From positions 2,041,553 through 2,105,552 of the forward strand of contig CP058708.1 of NCBI GenBank assembly GCA_013414765.1: a stretch of 64,000 nucleotides of DNA, written 5' to 3'. Shown one piece after another: positions 8,201 to 15,569 of this stretch. This DNA is from Candidatus Accumulibacter cognatus. GTDB taxonomy: Bacteria > Pseudomonadota > Gammaproteobacteria > Burkholderiales > Rhodocyclaceae. A program made the position numbers and the translations under genes. Positions within the stretch are counted from its first letter, which is position 1. Each line of letters starts with the position of its first letter. Below the pieces are notes generated by a model. The model saw only the letters and a list, made by a program, of their open reading frames with translations. It made no database searches and was not told the origin of the DNA.

Positions 8201-10273
8201 GATCGCCGCCTCCGGCCGGCCCTGCTGCCCATGGGCAACGCCCTCGTTGACAAAGGCGCACAGGACTGGCGCGCGGCCAGCGGCGTCGAGTTCGGGAAAC
8301 ACCGGCGCGCCGAGAGCCGTGGCGCGGCGGTAGCCATCGATCGCCGCCTCCGGCCGGCCCTGCTGCCCATGGGTAACGCCCTCGTTGAAGAAGGCGCGCA
8401 GGACTTCCGCGCCGCCAGCGGCGTCGAGTTCGGGAAACACCGGCGCGCCGAGAGCCGTGGCGCGGCGGTAGCCATCGATCGCCGCCTCCGGCCGGCCCTG
8501 CTGCCCATGGGTAACGCCCTCGTTGACGAAGGCGCGCAGGACTTGCGCGCGGCCAGCGGCGTCGAGTTCGGGAAACACCGGCGCGCCGAGAGCCGTGGCG
8601 CGGCGGTAGCCATCGATCGCCGCCTCCGGCCGGCCCTGCTGCCCATGGGCAACGCCCTCGTTGACAAAGGCGCACAGGACTGGCGCGCGGCCAGCGGCGT
8701 CGAGTTCGGGAAACACCGGCGCGCCGAGAGCCGTGGCGCGGCGGTAGCCATCGATCGCCGCCTCCGGCCGGCCCTGCTGCTCATGGGCAACGCCCTCGTT
8801 GACAAAGGCGCGCAGGACTTCCGCGCCGCCAGCGGCGTCGAGTTCGGGAAACACCGGCGCGCCGAGAGCCGTGGCGCGGCGGTAGCCATCGATCGCCGCC
8901 TCCGGCCGGCCCTGCTGCCCATGGGTAACGCCCTCGTTGACGAAGGCGCGCAGGACTTGCGCGCGGCCAGCGGCGTCGAGTTCGGGAAACACCGGCGCGC
9001 CGAGAGCCGTGGCGCGGCGGTAGCCATCGATCGCCGCCTCCGGCCGGCCCTGCTGCCCATGGGCAACGCCCTCGTTGACAAAGGCGCACAGGACTGGCGC
9101 GCGGCCAGCGGCGTCGAGTTCGGGAAACACCGGCGCGCCGAGAGCCGTGGCGCGGCGGTAGCCATCGATCGCCGCCTCCGGCCGGCCCTGCTGCCCATGG
9201 GTAACGCCCTCGTTGAAGAAGGCGCGCAGGACTTCCGCGCCGCCATCGGCGTCGAGTTCGGGAAACACCGGCGCGCCGAGAGCCGTGGCGCGGCGGTAGC
9301 CATCGATCGCCGCCTCCGGCCGGCCCTGCTGCTCATGGGCAACGCCCTCGTTGACAAAGGCGCGCAGGACTTCCGCGCCGCCAGCGGCGTCGAGTTCGGG
9401 AAACACCGGCGCGCCGAGAGCCGTGGCGCGGCGGTAGCCATCGATCGCCGCCTCCGGCCGGCCCTGCTGCCCATGGGTAACGCCCTCGTTGACGAAGGCG
9501 CGCAGGACTTGCGCGCGGCCAGCGGCGTCGAGTTCGGGAAACACCGGCGCGCCGAGAGCCGTGGCGCGGCGGTAGCCATCGATCGCCGCCTCCGGCCGGC
9601 CCTGCTGCTCATGGGCAACGCCCTCGTTGACAAAGGCGCGCAGGACTTCCGCGCCGCCAGCGGCGTCGAGTTCGGGAAACACCGGCGCGCCGAGAGCCGT
9701 GGCGCGGCGGTAGCCATCGATCGCCGCCTCCGGCCGGCCCTGCTGCCCATGGGTAACGCCCTCGTTGACGAAGGCGCGCAGGACTTGCGCGCGGCCAGCG
9801 GCGTCGAGTTCGGGAAACACCGGCGCGCCGAGAGCCGTGGCGCGGCGGTAGCCATCGATCGCCGCCTCCGGCCGGCCCTGCTGCTCATGGGTAAAGCCCT
9901 CGTTGACGAAGGCGCGCAGGACTTGCGCGCGGCCATCGGCGTCGAGTTCGGGAAACACCGGCGCGCCGAGAGCCGTGGCGCGGCGGTAGCCATCGATCGC
10001 CGCCCCCGGCCGGCCCTGCTGCCCATGGGTAAGGCCCTCGTTGAAGAAGGCGCGCAGGACCTGGCCGCGGCCGGCGGCGGGAAGGTGAGTGAACATACTT
10101 TCCCCAAGTTGAGCGGCGGCGCTCCACTCCGCCAGTGCCGCTTGTTCCTGGCCGGCGCGGAAGAGTTCGTACGCCCGCTCGTTTCTACGGCGCAGAGACT
10201 CCTCCTGTTCGTTGGCGCTCAGGCAGTGGAAATCATCCGGTTCGCGTGAAAAGTCGAATTCGTTCGGATTCAT
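5255..10273 (-). CDS. Giant TPR-repeat protein with C-terminal CHAT caspase-like protease domain
   Basis: This 1672-residue protein has three parts. After a 60-residue charged N-terminus (ANEQEESLRRRNERAYELF) come about 15 tandem 46-residue TPR-like units (residues ~65-770), each with GRPEAAIDGYRRATALGAP and a helix ending LRAFVNEG. A 600-residue mixed helical middle follows, then a CHAT (caspase HetF associated with TPRs) domain at about residues 1390-1640. Both expected catalytic residues are present: His1469 in HLVVHGAF and Cys1510 in ISLSACEAML. CHAT enzymes are cysteine proteases typically switched on by a sensor or partner, and TPR arrays typically bind partners. There is no signal peptide, so the protein is predicted cytoplasmic. 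It starts 54 bases after the CsgG-like gene on the same strand. The repeat number suggests recent expansion. Confidence 0.85.
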   Translation of the reverse strand: MNPNEFDFSREPDDFHCLSANEQEESLRRRNERAYELFRAGQEQAALAEWSAAAQLGESMFTHLPAAGRGQVLRAFFNEGLTHGQQGRPGAAIDGYRRATALGAPVFPELDADGRAQVLRAFVNEGFTHEQQGRPEAAIDGYRRATALGAPVFPELDAAGRAQVLRAFVNEGVTHGQQGRPEAAIDGYRRATALGAPVFPELDAAGGAEVLRAFVNEGVAHEQQGRPEAAIDGYRRATALGAPVFPELDAAGRAQVLRAFVNEGVTHGQQGRPEAAIDGYRRATALGAPVFPELDAAGGAEVLRAFVNEGVAHEQQGRPEAAIDGYRRATALGAPVFPELDADGGAEVLRAFFNEGVTHGQQGRPEAAIDGYRRATALGAPVFPELDAAGRAPVLCAFVNEGVAHGQQGRPEAAIDGYRRATALGAPVFPELDAAGRAQVLRAFVNEGVTHGQQGRPEAAIDGYRRATALGAPVFPELDAAGGAEVLRAFVNEGVAHEQQGRPEAAIDGYRRATALGAPVFPELDAAGRAPVLCAFVNEGVAHGQQGRPEAAIDGYRRATALGAPVFPELDAAGRAQVLRAFVNEGVTHGQQGRPEAAIDGYRRATALGAPVFPELDAAGGAEVLRAFFNEGVTHGQQGRPEAAIDGYRRATALGAPVFPELDAAGRAPVLCAFVNEGVAHGQQGRPEAAIDGYRRATALGAPVFPELDAAGRAQVLRAFVNEGVTHGQQGRPEAAIDGYRRATALGAPVFPELDADGRAPVLDAFVNEGVTYYLESEPGQETALWTVFLAGRSGLDNRDGFTQTALKAFRDALSETPSPLLGWRACVAFAHDWLSTAAGWAASASNSRQRRRLVTLGGFLVGEAGREHRQQLAALAPELGGRQAACPKLAGWASAQVLSTLRLADADCGWLLLARVRASLGAAERVSDWPLQAPWQLDPAGLAEAIRLDRLWFADGGARAPYAWIDDAGEPRLEARAFGTPANDFDPPTRQALLDWRQGDPQAAIALLDGAWRRLSATGTIGRLTRWLELLGAGETAQEQAIDAVIYRDVEQVLRQAFREWVDTRLRDGERDADLNGVMASLLEWFSAPAADWNSPGFASAREQAVLDRLHPYLAAEVEALAPGTASVPSASGREALWRALELQRYVLTSAATLVGAPRVAADAQALTALNTALQGELSLLFERLRRAEQGLPDLPLDRARREDLFSVLESMAGEIDRLGMGLAIPGPAECARALAAEESLVQVWMSANGRMQVLALTAAGSGSGNDGPAEPPLRHQVLAEDFSKDAWEPLLTRWESILQGGPELTWRSPAHLALTHVPAALSSRDWWADFVAESSPATRFLAWLSEQGLLTGERRCVVVLPARLSRLPWLARAVTGMRGQPESAAGKLRLEISVASWLQCRSAPSESGERGQAVFLAASSDHADGRFGRTEAAVAARAMQVEAHPAHGIVELVRALCAAGPAHLVVHGAFDPGEPTRSYLSADRTTPHLPAWILAALPVCGDISLSACEAMLVGDGEHRWQGPVGIGPLLRARGARSVVGALGFADQLASLLFFQLWFAERRTKSAVEALASTQQTLRSLSLRRAQRLLKEIGGPDAQMFDTAVRQHNADAKRQGWQTPFADPRLWASFTLIGDAPPEPYAARPAKDRFADWLGSLWERVCRFLRLPAAS
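7960..10085 (-). repeat. About 15 tandem 138-bp coding repeats inside the TPR-CHAT gene
   Basis: The 138-bp unit (46 codons) recurs in frame with very few substitutions. GAPVFPELDA occurs 15 times. Variation is confined to a few positions: AGRAQVLRAF, AGGAEVLRAF and AGRAPVLCAF at one site, and VTHGQQ, VAHGQQ and VAHEQQ at another. The variants recur in ordered blocks: units 7-9 and 10-12 are near copies, and units 2-3 and 4-5 also pair. This indicates multi-unit duplication or gene conversion. Confidence 0.9.
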
Positions 10274-10327
10274 GGCGATTGATCCAGAGTCTGCTCGCGT
10301 GGGTTGCGCTGGGGTTCCTCCTGGCGC

Positions 10328-11434
10328 TCAGGCGGAGACCGGAATTCTCACATATAACTCGGCGAAGAGCTTGCCGTCGTCGAGGCTGAGCGGGCGCCGG
10401 ATCGCCAGGCTGCGGACAGTCGCCTCCAGAGCGGCGCGCGTGGCGGCGTCGTAGACCCCGGATTGGGGAAGGGCATAGCCATAGTCGCGCAGCGTCGACT
10501 GGATCCATTTGACGCGCAGGGACCTGGCATTGGCCAAGTAGGATCGTTCGATGCGCTCGATGACCGATGCGTCCGCTTGCGACTCCGGCAGACAACGCCA
10601 GTAAGGAACCGCCAGGTAGCGGCCGAGGAGCTGAACGACCGAGAAATCGACCAACAGGCGAATCGCGTCATGCCGCCCCTGCAAATAGCGGTTGATCGAG
10701 TTAAAACCGAGGCCGTTACCGAAAATCGCGAAGTCGAAGTTGCCCTCGGCGGTTTCGTTGATGACTTTCATGCTGTTCGCCGCATACACCCCCGGCACCA
10801 TCGTGTTACTCGCGACGTCGGCGAGATTCAGGTCAATCGTCAGGCGCGAAATCGTATAGGCCCCCTTTTCGCCGACCGAGCCTTCGCTCTTGCCCTTTCC
10901 CTTGCCAAACGACACGCCGGCGTCGGCCCCCCGGGCGGTCGAGGAGATCGCCCGGTCGAACTCGGTGATCGAGCCGCCGATCAGGACCTTGGGCACTCTC
11001 ACGCTCAGTGGGGCGCCGGCTCTTGTGTAGTTCTTGCGGAAGTCGAGATCGTTGGGGATATAGACGGTCTTGCGGCCGATCCGACTGACGCTGGTGATCA
11101 GCATGTCGGTGAGGTCGGTCGGCAGCTCGGCGCCCACCAATGGATGCGACAGGCCGGTCGAGTCGCTGATCTTCTGGCTCTGTACGTAGAGAGGCACCGT
11201 CTCGTCGCGGCGATAGACTTCGAGCAGCCGCCCGAAACATTCAGGCGCGGCCATTCCGTCGCGGGCTCGGGATTGCGGCTGGGGTGTGCGACGCTGGCGC
11301 TCGGCGGCGAAGCTCTCGGCGTCGGATTTCGCCCAGCCGACGAGCCCCGTTCCCGGGAATGCGCAGCCGGCGAGAAGGTAGGGCAAACCGAGCAGCAGCG
11401 CGCGCCGCCGACGATCGAAGGTGAAGCGGCTCAT
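10328..11434 (-). CDS. CsgG/HfaB-like outer-membrane secretion lipoprotein with C-terminal peptidoglycan-binding-like tail
   Basis: A 368-residue predicted lipoprotein starts at ATG 11434, preceded by GAGGAG. The lipobox LLAGC gives an acylated Cys24 after a basic, hydrophobic signal. The central part has the CsgG pattern: VPKVLIGGSITEFDRAI, a glycine/serine-rich loop (GVSFGKGKGKSEGS), YTISRLTIDLNLADVASNTM, SMKVINETAEG and NSINRYLQGRHDAIRLLVDFSVVQLLGRYL. CsgG and HfaB form outer-membrane channels that export curli or holdfast-anchor subunits. The last 70 residues (SLRVKWIQSTLRDYGYALPQSGVYDAATRAALEATV) resemble a PG_binding_1 repeat, an addition to the usual CsgG architecture. The gene follows two small exported proteins at 10-base spacing, which suggests they are its cargo. 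The family match is by eye. Confidence 0.65.
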   Translation of the reverse strand: MSRFTFDRRRRALLLGLPYLLAGCAFPGTGLVGWAKSDAESFAAERQRRTPQPQSRARDGMAAPECFGRLLEVYRRDETVPLYVQSQKISDSTGLSHPLVGAELPTDLTDMLITSVSRIGRKTVYIPNDLDFRKNYTRAGAPLSVRVPKVLIGGSITEFDRAISSTARGADAGVSFGKGKGKSEGSVGEKGAYTISRLTIDLNLADVASNTMVPGVYAANSMKVINETAEGNFDFAIFGNGLGFNSINRYLQGRHDAIRLLVDFSVVQLLGRYLAVPYWRCLPESQADASVIERIERSYLANARSLRVKWIQSTLRDYGYALPQSGVYDAATRAALEATVRSLAIRRPLSLDDGKLFAELYVRIPVSA

Positions 11435-11444
11435 TTCCGGCTCC

Positions 11445-11807
11445 TCACTGGATGTTGATCACGCTGCCGCGAACGGCATCCCTCTCGACGATGATGTTGA
11501 CATCGCCGCGGACGCTGCCGGTGATCACCGGGCTGGCGATGCGCAATCCACCGCCGGAGTCGCCGGTCGCTTGCTGCGTAGCCGACCGGCCGCTGCCGGT
11601 CGCCGCTTGCGCGTTGCGCCGCGACTGGCTGATCGCGAGATCGGTAATGAAGCGGGGATTGACGTTGGCCGGTTCGTCGCGCTTCATCTCGCCCTTGTAG
11701 GCCGAGAGCGCCTCGTGATAGCGGGGATCGACGGCGAAGCAGGACGTGGAATACACCAGCCACGACAGCGTGGCGCCGGGGATAAGCAGGCTGCAGGAAT
11801 TTGGCAT
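11445..11807 (-). CDS. Small exported protein, candidate minor fibre subunit or nucleator
   Basis: ATG 11807 is chosen because AGGAGA sits 8 bases upstream, giving 120 residues; an upstream ATG at 11870 would overlap the previous gene. A hydrophobic N-terminus (CSLLIPGATLSWLVYSTSCFA) is followed by DPRYHEALSAYKGEMKRDEP. The middle is Q/S/G-rich, and the final 30 residues are beta-prone (ASPVITGSVRGDVNIIVERD, then AVRGSVINIQ). The end resembles in style the repeated segments of the neighbouring 107-residue protein, with alternating V/I/N and G. It lies 10 bases before the CsgG-like gene. By analogy with curli or Hfa systems it could be a minor subunit, but I have no family match. Confidence 0.6.
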   Translation of the reverse strand: MPNSCSLLIPGATLSWLVYSTSCFAVDPRYHEALSAYKGEMKRDEPANVNPRFITDLAISQSRRNAQAATGSGRSATQQATGDSGGGLRIASPVITGSVRGDVNIIVERDAVRGSVINIQ

Positions 11808-11825
11808 GGCGGGCTCTCCTGGCAA

Positions 11826-11851
11826 ACCCTCCGGGCGTCGGCCCGGAGGGT
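11826..11851 (-). promoter_or_regulatory. Strong intercistronic hairpin between the two small exported-protein genes
   Basis: ACCCTCCGGGC pairs perfectly over 11 bp with GCCCGGAGGGT around a 4-base loop. On the coding strand it lies 8 bases after the stop of the first gene and 18 bases before the start of the second. No T-run follows, so it looks more like an mRNA-stabilising or processing hairpin than a complete terminator. Confidence 0.7.
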
Positions 11852-11859
11852 GCATGGTT

Positions 11860-12183
11860 TTACTTAGCATTGACCACGACAGAGTTCACCGCGGCGACTC
11901 CACCGATAGCGAGGACGTCTTTGGCGCGGTTATTTGAGACCGTGATCTTCCCGGTGACCGAGCCGCCGTTGACCACAGCCGAATTGACGTAAGCGGCGGC
12001 GGTCATGTTGAGTTCGCCCTTGAGCGGTCCAACACCGCCAGACGCACTGCCGCCTATGACGGTCACCTTGCCGGCGATATTGTTGGTGATGGTGATGTCG
12101 CCGCCGACGGCGGGGGCCGCACCAGCCAGAATAGGCAAGACCAGTGCCACGCTTGCTACGATCTTGGAGTGAGAGTTTTTCAT
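11860..12183 (-). CDS. Small secreted beta-rich repeat protein, candidate fibre subunit
   Basis: This 107-residue protein has a clear Sec signal (MKNSHSKIVASVALVLPILAGAAPAVGG, cleavage near residue 25). The mature part is composed of imperfect ~22-residue segments rich in V, I, N, G and T: ITITNNIAGKVTVIGG, GELNMTAAAYVNSAVVNGG and GKITVSNNRAKDVLAIGG. It contains no cysteine or aromatic cluster. Small size, export, repeat character and a CsgG-like channel two genes downstream suggest an extracellular amyloid-like or beta-helical subunit; this is inference, as no curlin motif is present. AAAGGAGC precedes ATG 12183. It is the first gene of the operon and is followed by a stable hairpin, as expected if it is made in excess over the downstream products. 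Confidence 0.65.
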   Translation of the reverse strand: MKNSHSKIVASVALVLPILAGAAPAVGGDITITNNIAGKVTVIGGSASGGVGPLKGELNMTAAAYVNSAVVNGGSVTGKITVSNNRAKDVLAIGGVAAVNSVVVNAK

Positions 12184-12190
12184 GGTAATA

Positions 12191-12241
12191 AGCTCCTTTA
12201 ATTAACCAAGGTAACCAAGGCGGAAGCGCCTTGTAGGAGCT
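12191..12241 (-). promoter_or_regulatory. Leader able to sequester the Shine-Dalgarno of the first operon gene
   Basis: On the coding strand AGCTCCT (12241-12235) is perfectly complementary to AGGAGCT (12197-12191), which contains the ribosome-binding site of the 107-residue secreted protein. Between them lies a short hairpin, AAGGCG-CTTC-CGCCTT (12232-12217). The geometry suggests translational control of the first gene. Confidence 0.5.
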
Positions 12242-13481
12242 ACGATACCGACTCGCCTGATGCCAACCCAGTGGGGAAAATCGCCCGCGGGCATCGCGGC
12301 GCCACCTTCGTCCGGCTCTTGGCGTGCCGATCGGACTCATCAATGGGCGGGCGGCTTGGCGCAGATCGCGAAAGTGACACCACGGATGCAGTACGCCAGG
12401 CAGTGCTTCGGATACCGCCAGCAGGATTGACTCCTGTCCGTTGCTGACCGCGCCCACCATTGGCGCGTCCAATTCGCTGGACGCCTTTCGCAGCAGACCG
12501 GCCCACTCCGGACTGGCCGACGACAACAGAGGGCAGGCCAACAGCACTTCCCGGATGAGCCACAATACTTCATGGCCCGCATCCGGCTGCAGACCGTCGA
12601 TGGCCAGGATCGCCCGTCCTTGGCAACGCGGGCGCTCGCGTCGTGCGCTGCGATCAACCGATAGGGTGACCAGTTCGTCATAGCTCTCGATCAGGTAGGT
12701 GATGCTGCGCTTGTCAATCCGGAGGCCGTGCGCGGGTGCGATTGAAAGTGTTGGTCGAAGTCCCTTGTTCAATGGAGATGGGGCGACATCAGTGATTGCC
12801 CTCCCCCCTCGCGGGGGCGAAGGCGGGGTTTCGCGGAGCACTGCTCCGCGCCGCCGCAGCCGGCCCGCGATGCAGCGTGGGCCGTGGAAGGGGTTGGGGA
12901 GAGGGGACCATGGTTGCACACGAATTCGTCAAATCCTTGCGAAAGCGCATGGTCAGGGCCGTCAATCGGTTCTGCTGGCCTCTGCGAGCATGGATCCCCC
13001 TCTCCCCCAACCCCTTCCACGGCCCACGCTGCATCGCGGGCCGGCTGCGGCGGCGCGGAGCAGTGCTCCGCGAAACCCCGCCTCGCCCCCGCGAGGGGGG
13101 AGGGGAGTCTATCGGTTCCTCCCAACACTTTCATTCACACCCGCCGTGCGCCAGCAACTGACCGTGAATCTAAAACACGCTCGCATGCTCCCGGTCGCGT
13201 AGCGCACCAATCAGCACCAGCACGTCCAGGCCGTCGCCATAATAGGGCAGCGCAATGCGCCCTTCTTCCTCCGGGTGGTACGGGGAGTGATACCAGTTAC
13301 ATGCTCGGTTCAAACAGACTTCAATCTGTACTTCCATCCCCAACAGCCCAGTCAGTGTGGCAACTTTGCAATGCTTCGTATAGTTCCACTTCAGTTCCCG
13401 CCCGCAACCGGCACACTCCCGACGCAGAGCCTCCAACGTCCACCACTGCGTTGGCTTCTCTCTCGGCGTCTTTCCTCCCAT
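12240..13481 (-). pseudogene. Transposase pseudogene split by a 390-bp inverted-repeat insertion
   Basis: The N-terminal part (13481-13170) reads LKWNYTKHCKVATLTGLLG, PEEEGRIALPYYGDGLDVL and LIGALRDREHASV. An in-frame TAG follows, then IHGQLLAHGGCE. The reading frame resumes at about 12720 beyond an inserted element with RIDKRSITYLIESYDELVTL, AILAIDGLQPDAGHEVLWLI, MVGAVSNGQESI and PWCHFRDLRQAARP, and shifts frame into ESDRHAKSRTKVAP near 12300. These pieces in order match one transposase type (zinc-ribbon-like N-terminus, DDE core with AIDGLQPD). The gene is dead through a stop codon, a frameshift, the insertion and loss of its C-terminus. Confidence 0.75.
12743..13133. repeat. MITE-like 391-bp element with long inverted arms
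   Basis: The ends are TGAAAGTGTTGG and CCAACACTTTCA, and the similarity extends about 10 bases further out with two mismatches. Inside, two roughly 100-bp arms (about 12799-12901 and 13001-13105) are near-perfect inverted copies rich in CCCTCGCGGGGGCGA and GGAGCACTGCTCCGCG. The non-palindromic centre contains no convincing gene. It interrupts the transposase pseudogene. Confidence 0.75.
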
Positions 13482-13554
13482 GATCCGCCTTCGACCTGCT
13501 TTCCCTATCTATCAATAGCTTAGACGAGCCAGCGGCTGGTTATTCCACCCTAGA

Positions 13555-13975
13555 AAAAAACACGGCCCGCACGCCATCGGGCGTGGCCGAGGCGGACTGA
13601 GCACCCAAATCCATGCCGCCGTGGACGTCCCGGATAATCCAACCGGCTTCCACCTCACCCCCGGACAGGCCCGCGACCTCGACGGCGCGGACGTCCTGTT
13701 GCCCCAGATAGCCGCCAACACGATCATTGCCGACAAGGGGTACGCTGCCGACCAGCGGATACTGAAACCGCTGGCCGAGGCCGGAAAAATCGCCCTTATC
13801 CTCCCAAGCACCACCATGTTGAACCACGCGATGACGACCGCGACCTCTACCAGACCCGCCACTTGATCGAAAACTTCTTCCAGAAACTCAAGCAATATCG
13901 AGCAATTGCTACTCGCTACGACAAAACCGCCCGCAATTTTCTGGCCGCCATCTACCTGGCTTCTACCTGAAGTTT
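13555..13975 (+). pseudogene. IS5-family (IS427/IS1031-type) transposase fragment
   Basis: Reading across frames gives the C-terminal two thirds of an IS5-type transposase: GRGGLSTQIHAAVD, then NPTGFHLTPGQARDLDGADV, IIADKGYAAD, and in a shifted frame TRHLIENFFQKLKQYRAIAT and RYDKTARNFLAAIYLAS. The N-terminus is missing, and the end is cut at 13967 by the next IS. The frame change near 13815 and missing start mark it as dead. Confidence 0.75.
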
Positions 13976-14074
13976 AGACACTCGCAATCGCCAGCGGATG
14001 CCGAAGACATTCCGGCGCCGCAAAAATTTTTCGAAGAAATACAAAAAAGACTTGACATGACGTGGGAATCGTGA

Positions 14075-14127
14075 GGTCGCCGCGCGCTGCTTGCGCAGGG
14101 TTCTCGCGCAAGCAGCGCGCGGCGACC
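14075..14127 (+). other. 22-bp perfect stem-loop in the transposase leader
   Basis: Two 22-base arms beginning GGTCGCCGCGCGC and ending GCGCGCGGCGACC pair perfectly around a 9-base loop, 36 bases before the transposase start. Such IS-borne hairpins typically limit transcription or translation entering from outside; that role is inferred. Confidence 0.7.
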
Positions 14128-14162
14128 AATGAGGGATCGTTTTCGATCCTGGACTTTCCCTC

Positions 14163-15440
14163 ATGTCTCTCGCTGCCAACGTCTGCTTGCTACTCTCGGA
14201 ATGGATTTCCTTTCTCCTGGTGGCGGTGCCACCGCGTTCTCGCCGGACCTTCGTCGAACTGCTGATCGGTTGCCTGCTCAACCCGGAAGGCTGGGTCACG
14301 CGGGCCATCGGGGCCATTCGCCGGGAGGCACACTGGACCACCTATTACAAGCTCATCGAGCGAGCACAGGTGCCGGTCACGGAATTGTCGCTGCGTTTGT
14401 TACAGCTGGTGCTGACGGTGTGCCCCACCGAACTGGTCACCCTGATCCTCGACGATACGCTGGTTCTGCGCGGCGCGAAGTCCGGGCCGGGGATCAGTAT
14501 CAAGCACGATCACAGCCACAAGGCCAATCGGCCGACCTTTCTGAACAGCCAGTGCTGGGTCACGCTGGCCCTGGTCGTGCGCGTCCGCCTGGGTTCGGCG
14601 CTGACGGTGCCGATTCGCTCGTGGCTGCTCGAAGAATCGGGTCAGCGCGGCAAGCTCTGGGGGGCACGCCAACTGATGGACTCGGTCCGGGGGCACGTCC
14701 AGGGGGTGCGCTTGCTGATCGATGCCTGGTTCATGCGCCGCACCCTGATTCTTCCGTTGCTCGAACAACAGGTCCGCATCATCGGACAGGTGCGCCGCGA
14801 TACGGCCTTGTTTCTGCCGCCGGAACCGGAGCCGAAACGCCGAGGCCGCCAGCGCAAGTACGGCCAGCGGATCGATGCGGCGAGGCTCGAAACCTTGCCG
14901 GTGCAGGAGAGGGAGCTGATGCTGTACGGCAAGGTGCAGCGGGTTCGGGTGCGTTCGGTCATCGCTGTGGCGCGATTCCTGAAGGGGCTCCCGGTACGCG
15001 CGGTGTGGTGCGAGATGCTCCTGCCCGATCACACCTGGTCGCGCCCACGCCTGATTCTGGCCACCGAGACCGACCTGTCGGCCCAACAGGTCGTCGCGAT
15101 CTACGCCGAGCGCTGGGCGATCGAGCCCTTGTTTCACCACCTGAAGCGCTGGTGGGGCGTGGCCAATCTGTGGCAGCAGTCGAAGGCCGCGCTGGAACTG
15201 TGGATGCAGATTCGCTCCACGGCCTACGCGTTGACGCAACTGCTCGCCCTGCAGTTGTGGCCGTCCTTTCCGCTGATGGCCATCGCCCCCTGGAGAAAGG
15301 GTGCCATGATCACTGCGGGCCTTTTCGCCCAGTGGCTGCGCATGCAATTTATCGGACTTCCCGTGCGCGACGCCTACGACTCGAAGTCCGGTCAATTCGT
15401 GATGCCTCTCCCCGGTCAGGATCAGCGTTTGCAGTGTTGA
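14163..15440 (+). CDS. DDE transposase, IS4/IS701-like
   Basis: A complete 425-residue transposase. Candidate DDE residues are the Asp pair in LILDDTLVLRGAKSGPG (about residue 96), Asp in LLIDAWFM (about 183) and Glu in YAERWAIEPLFHHLKRWWG (about 325), the last having the Y-(2)-R-(3)-E look of the IS4 superfamily. It starts at ATG 14163 just after the leader hairpin. The KHDHSHKANRPTF segment is typical of the DDE_5-type members. Terminal inverted repeats flank the gene, so the element may still be mobile. Confidence 0.8.
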   Translation: MSLAANVCLLLSEWISFLLVAVPPRSRRTFVELLIGCLLNPEGWVTRAIGAIRREAHWTTYYKLIERAQVPVTELSLRLLQLVLTVCPTELVTLILDDTLVLRGAKSGPGISIKHDHSHKANRPTFLNSQCWVTLALVVRVRLGSALTVPIRSWLLEESGQRGKLWGARQLMDSVRGHVQGVRLLIDAWFMRRTLILPLLEQQVRIIGQVRRDTALFLPPEPEPKRRGRQRKYGQRIDAARLETLPVQERELMLYGKVQRVRVRSVIAVARFLKGLPVRAVWCEMLLPDHTWSRPRLILATETDLSAQQVVAIYAERWAIEPLFHHLKRWWGVANLWQQSKAALELWMQIRSTAYALTQLLALQLWPSFPLMAIAPWRKGAMITAGLFAQWLRMQFIGLPVRDAYDSKSGQFVMPLPGQDQRLQC

Positions 15441-15569
15441 GACGTCTCGCCCAGCGTCGATCGGCGCTGGGGAATGCCATTGTCTTGAAAGCCATCGCTC
15501 GCCTCCGCGAAAACCCGGCGAGCGGAGCACGCGTGTGTCTAAACTTCAGTTACCACCAAAACCCCTTTT

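Larger units (their letters stand above)
13967..15549 (+). mobile_element. Intact IS (IS4/IS701-like, 1583 bp)
   Basis: The ends are CTGAAGTTTAGACACTCGC at 13967 and its inverted copy at 15549, 18 of 19 bases matching. One full-length transposase lies inside. The element truncates the IS5-family fragment on the left and abuts an IS1634-like fragment on the right. I could not identify a clear target duplication. Confidence 0.8.

Noticed and set aside
7960-10085. Regular repeats as a possible CRISPR array
   Set aside because: The repeats are 138 bp, contiguous, in frame and without unique spacers, and no cas genes are present.
8093-10249. Long open frames (718 and 751 codons) on the plus strand and in a second minus frame across the repeat array
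   Set aside because: They exist because the 138-bp unit is a multiple of three and GC-rich. The translations are low-complexity and lack family features, while the third frame gives a coherent TPR-CHAT protein.
12884-13483. 199-codon frame through the hairpin element
   Set aside because: It spans both the inverted-repeat element and the antisense of a transposase pseudogene; the composition is repeat-derived.
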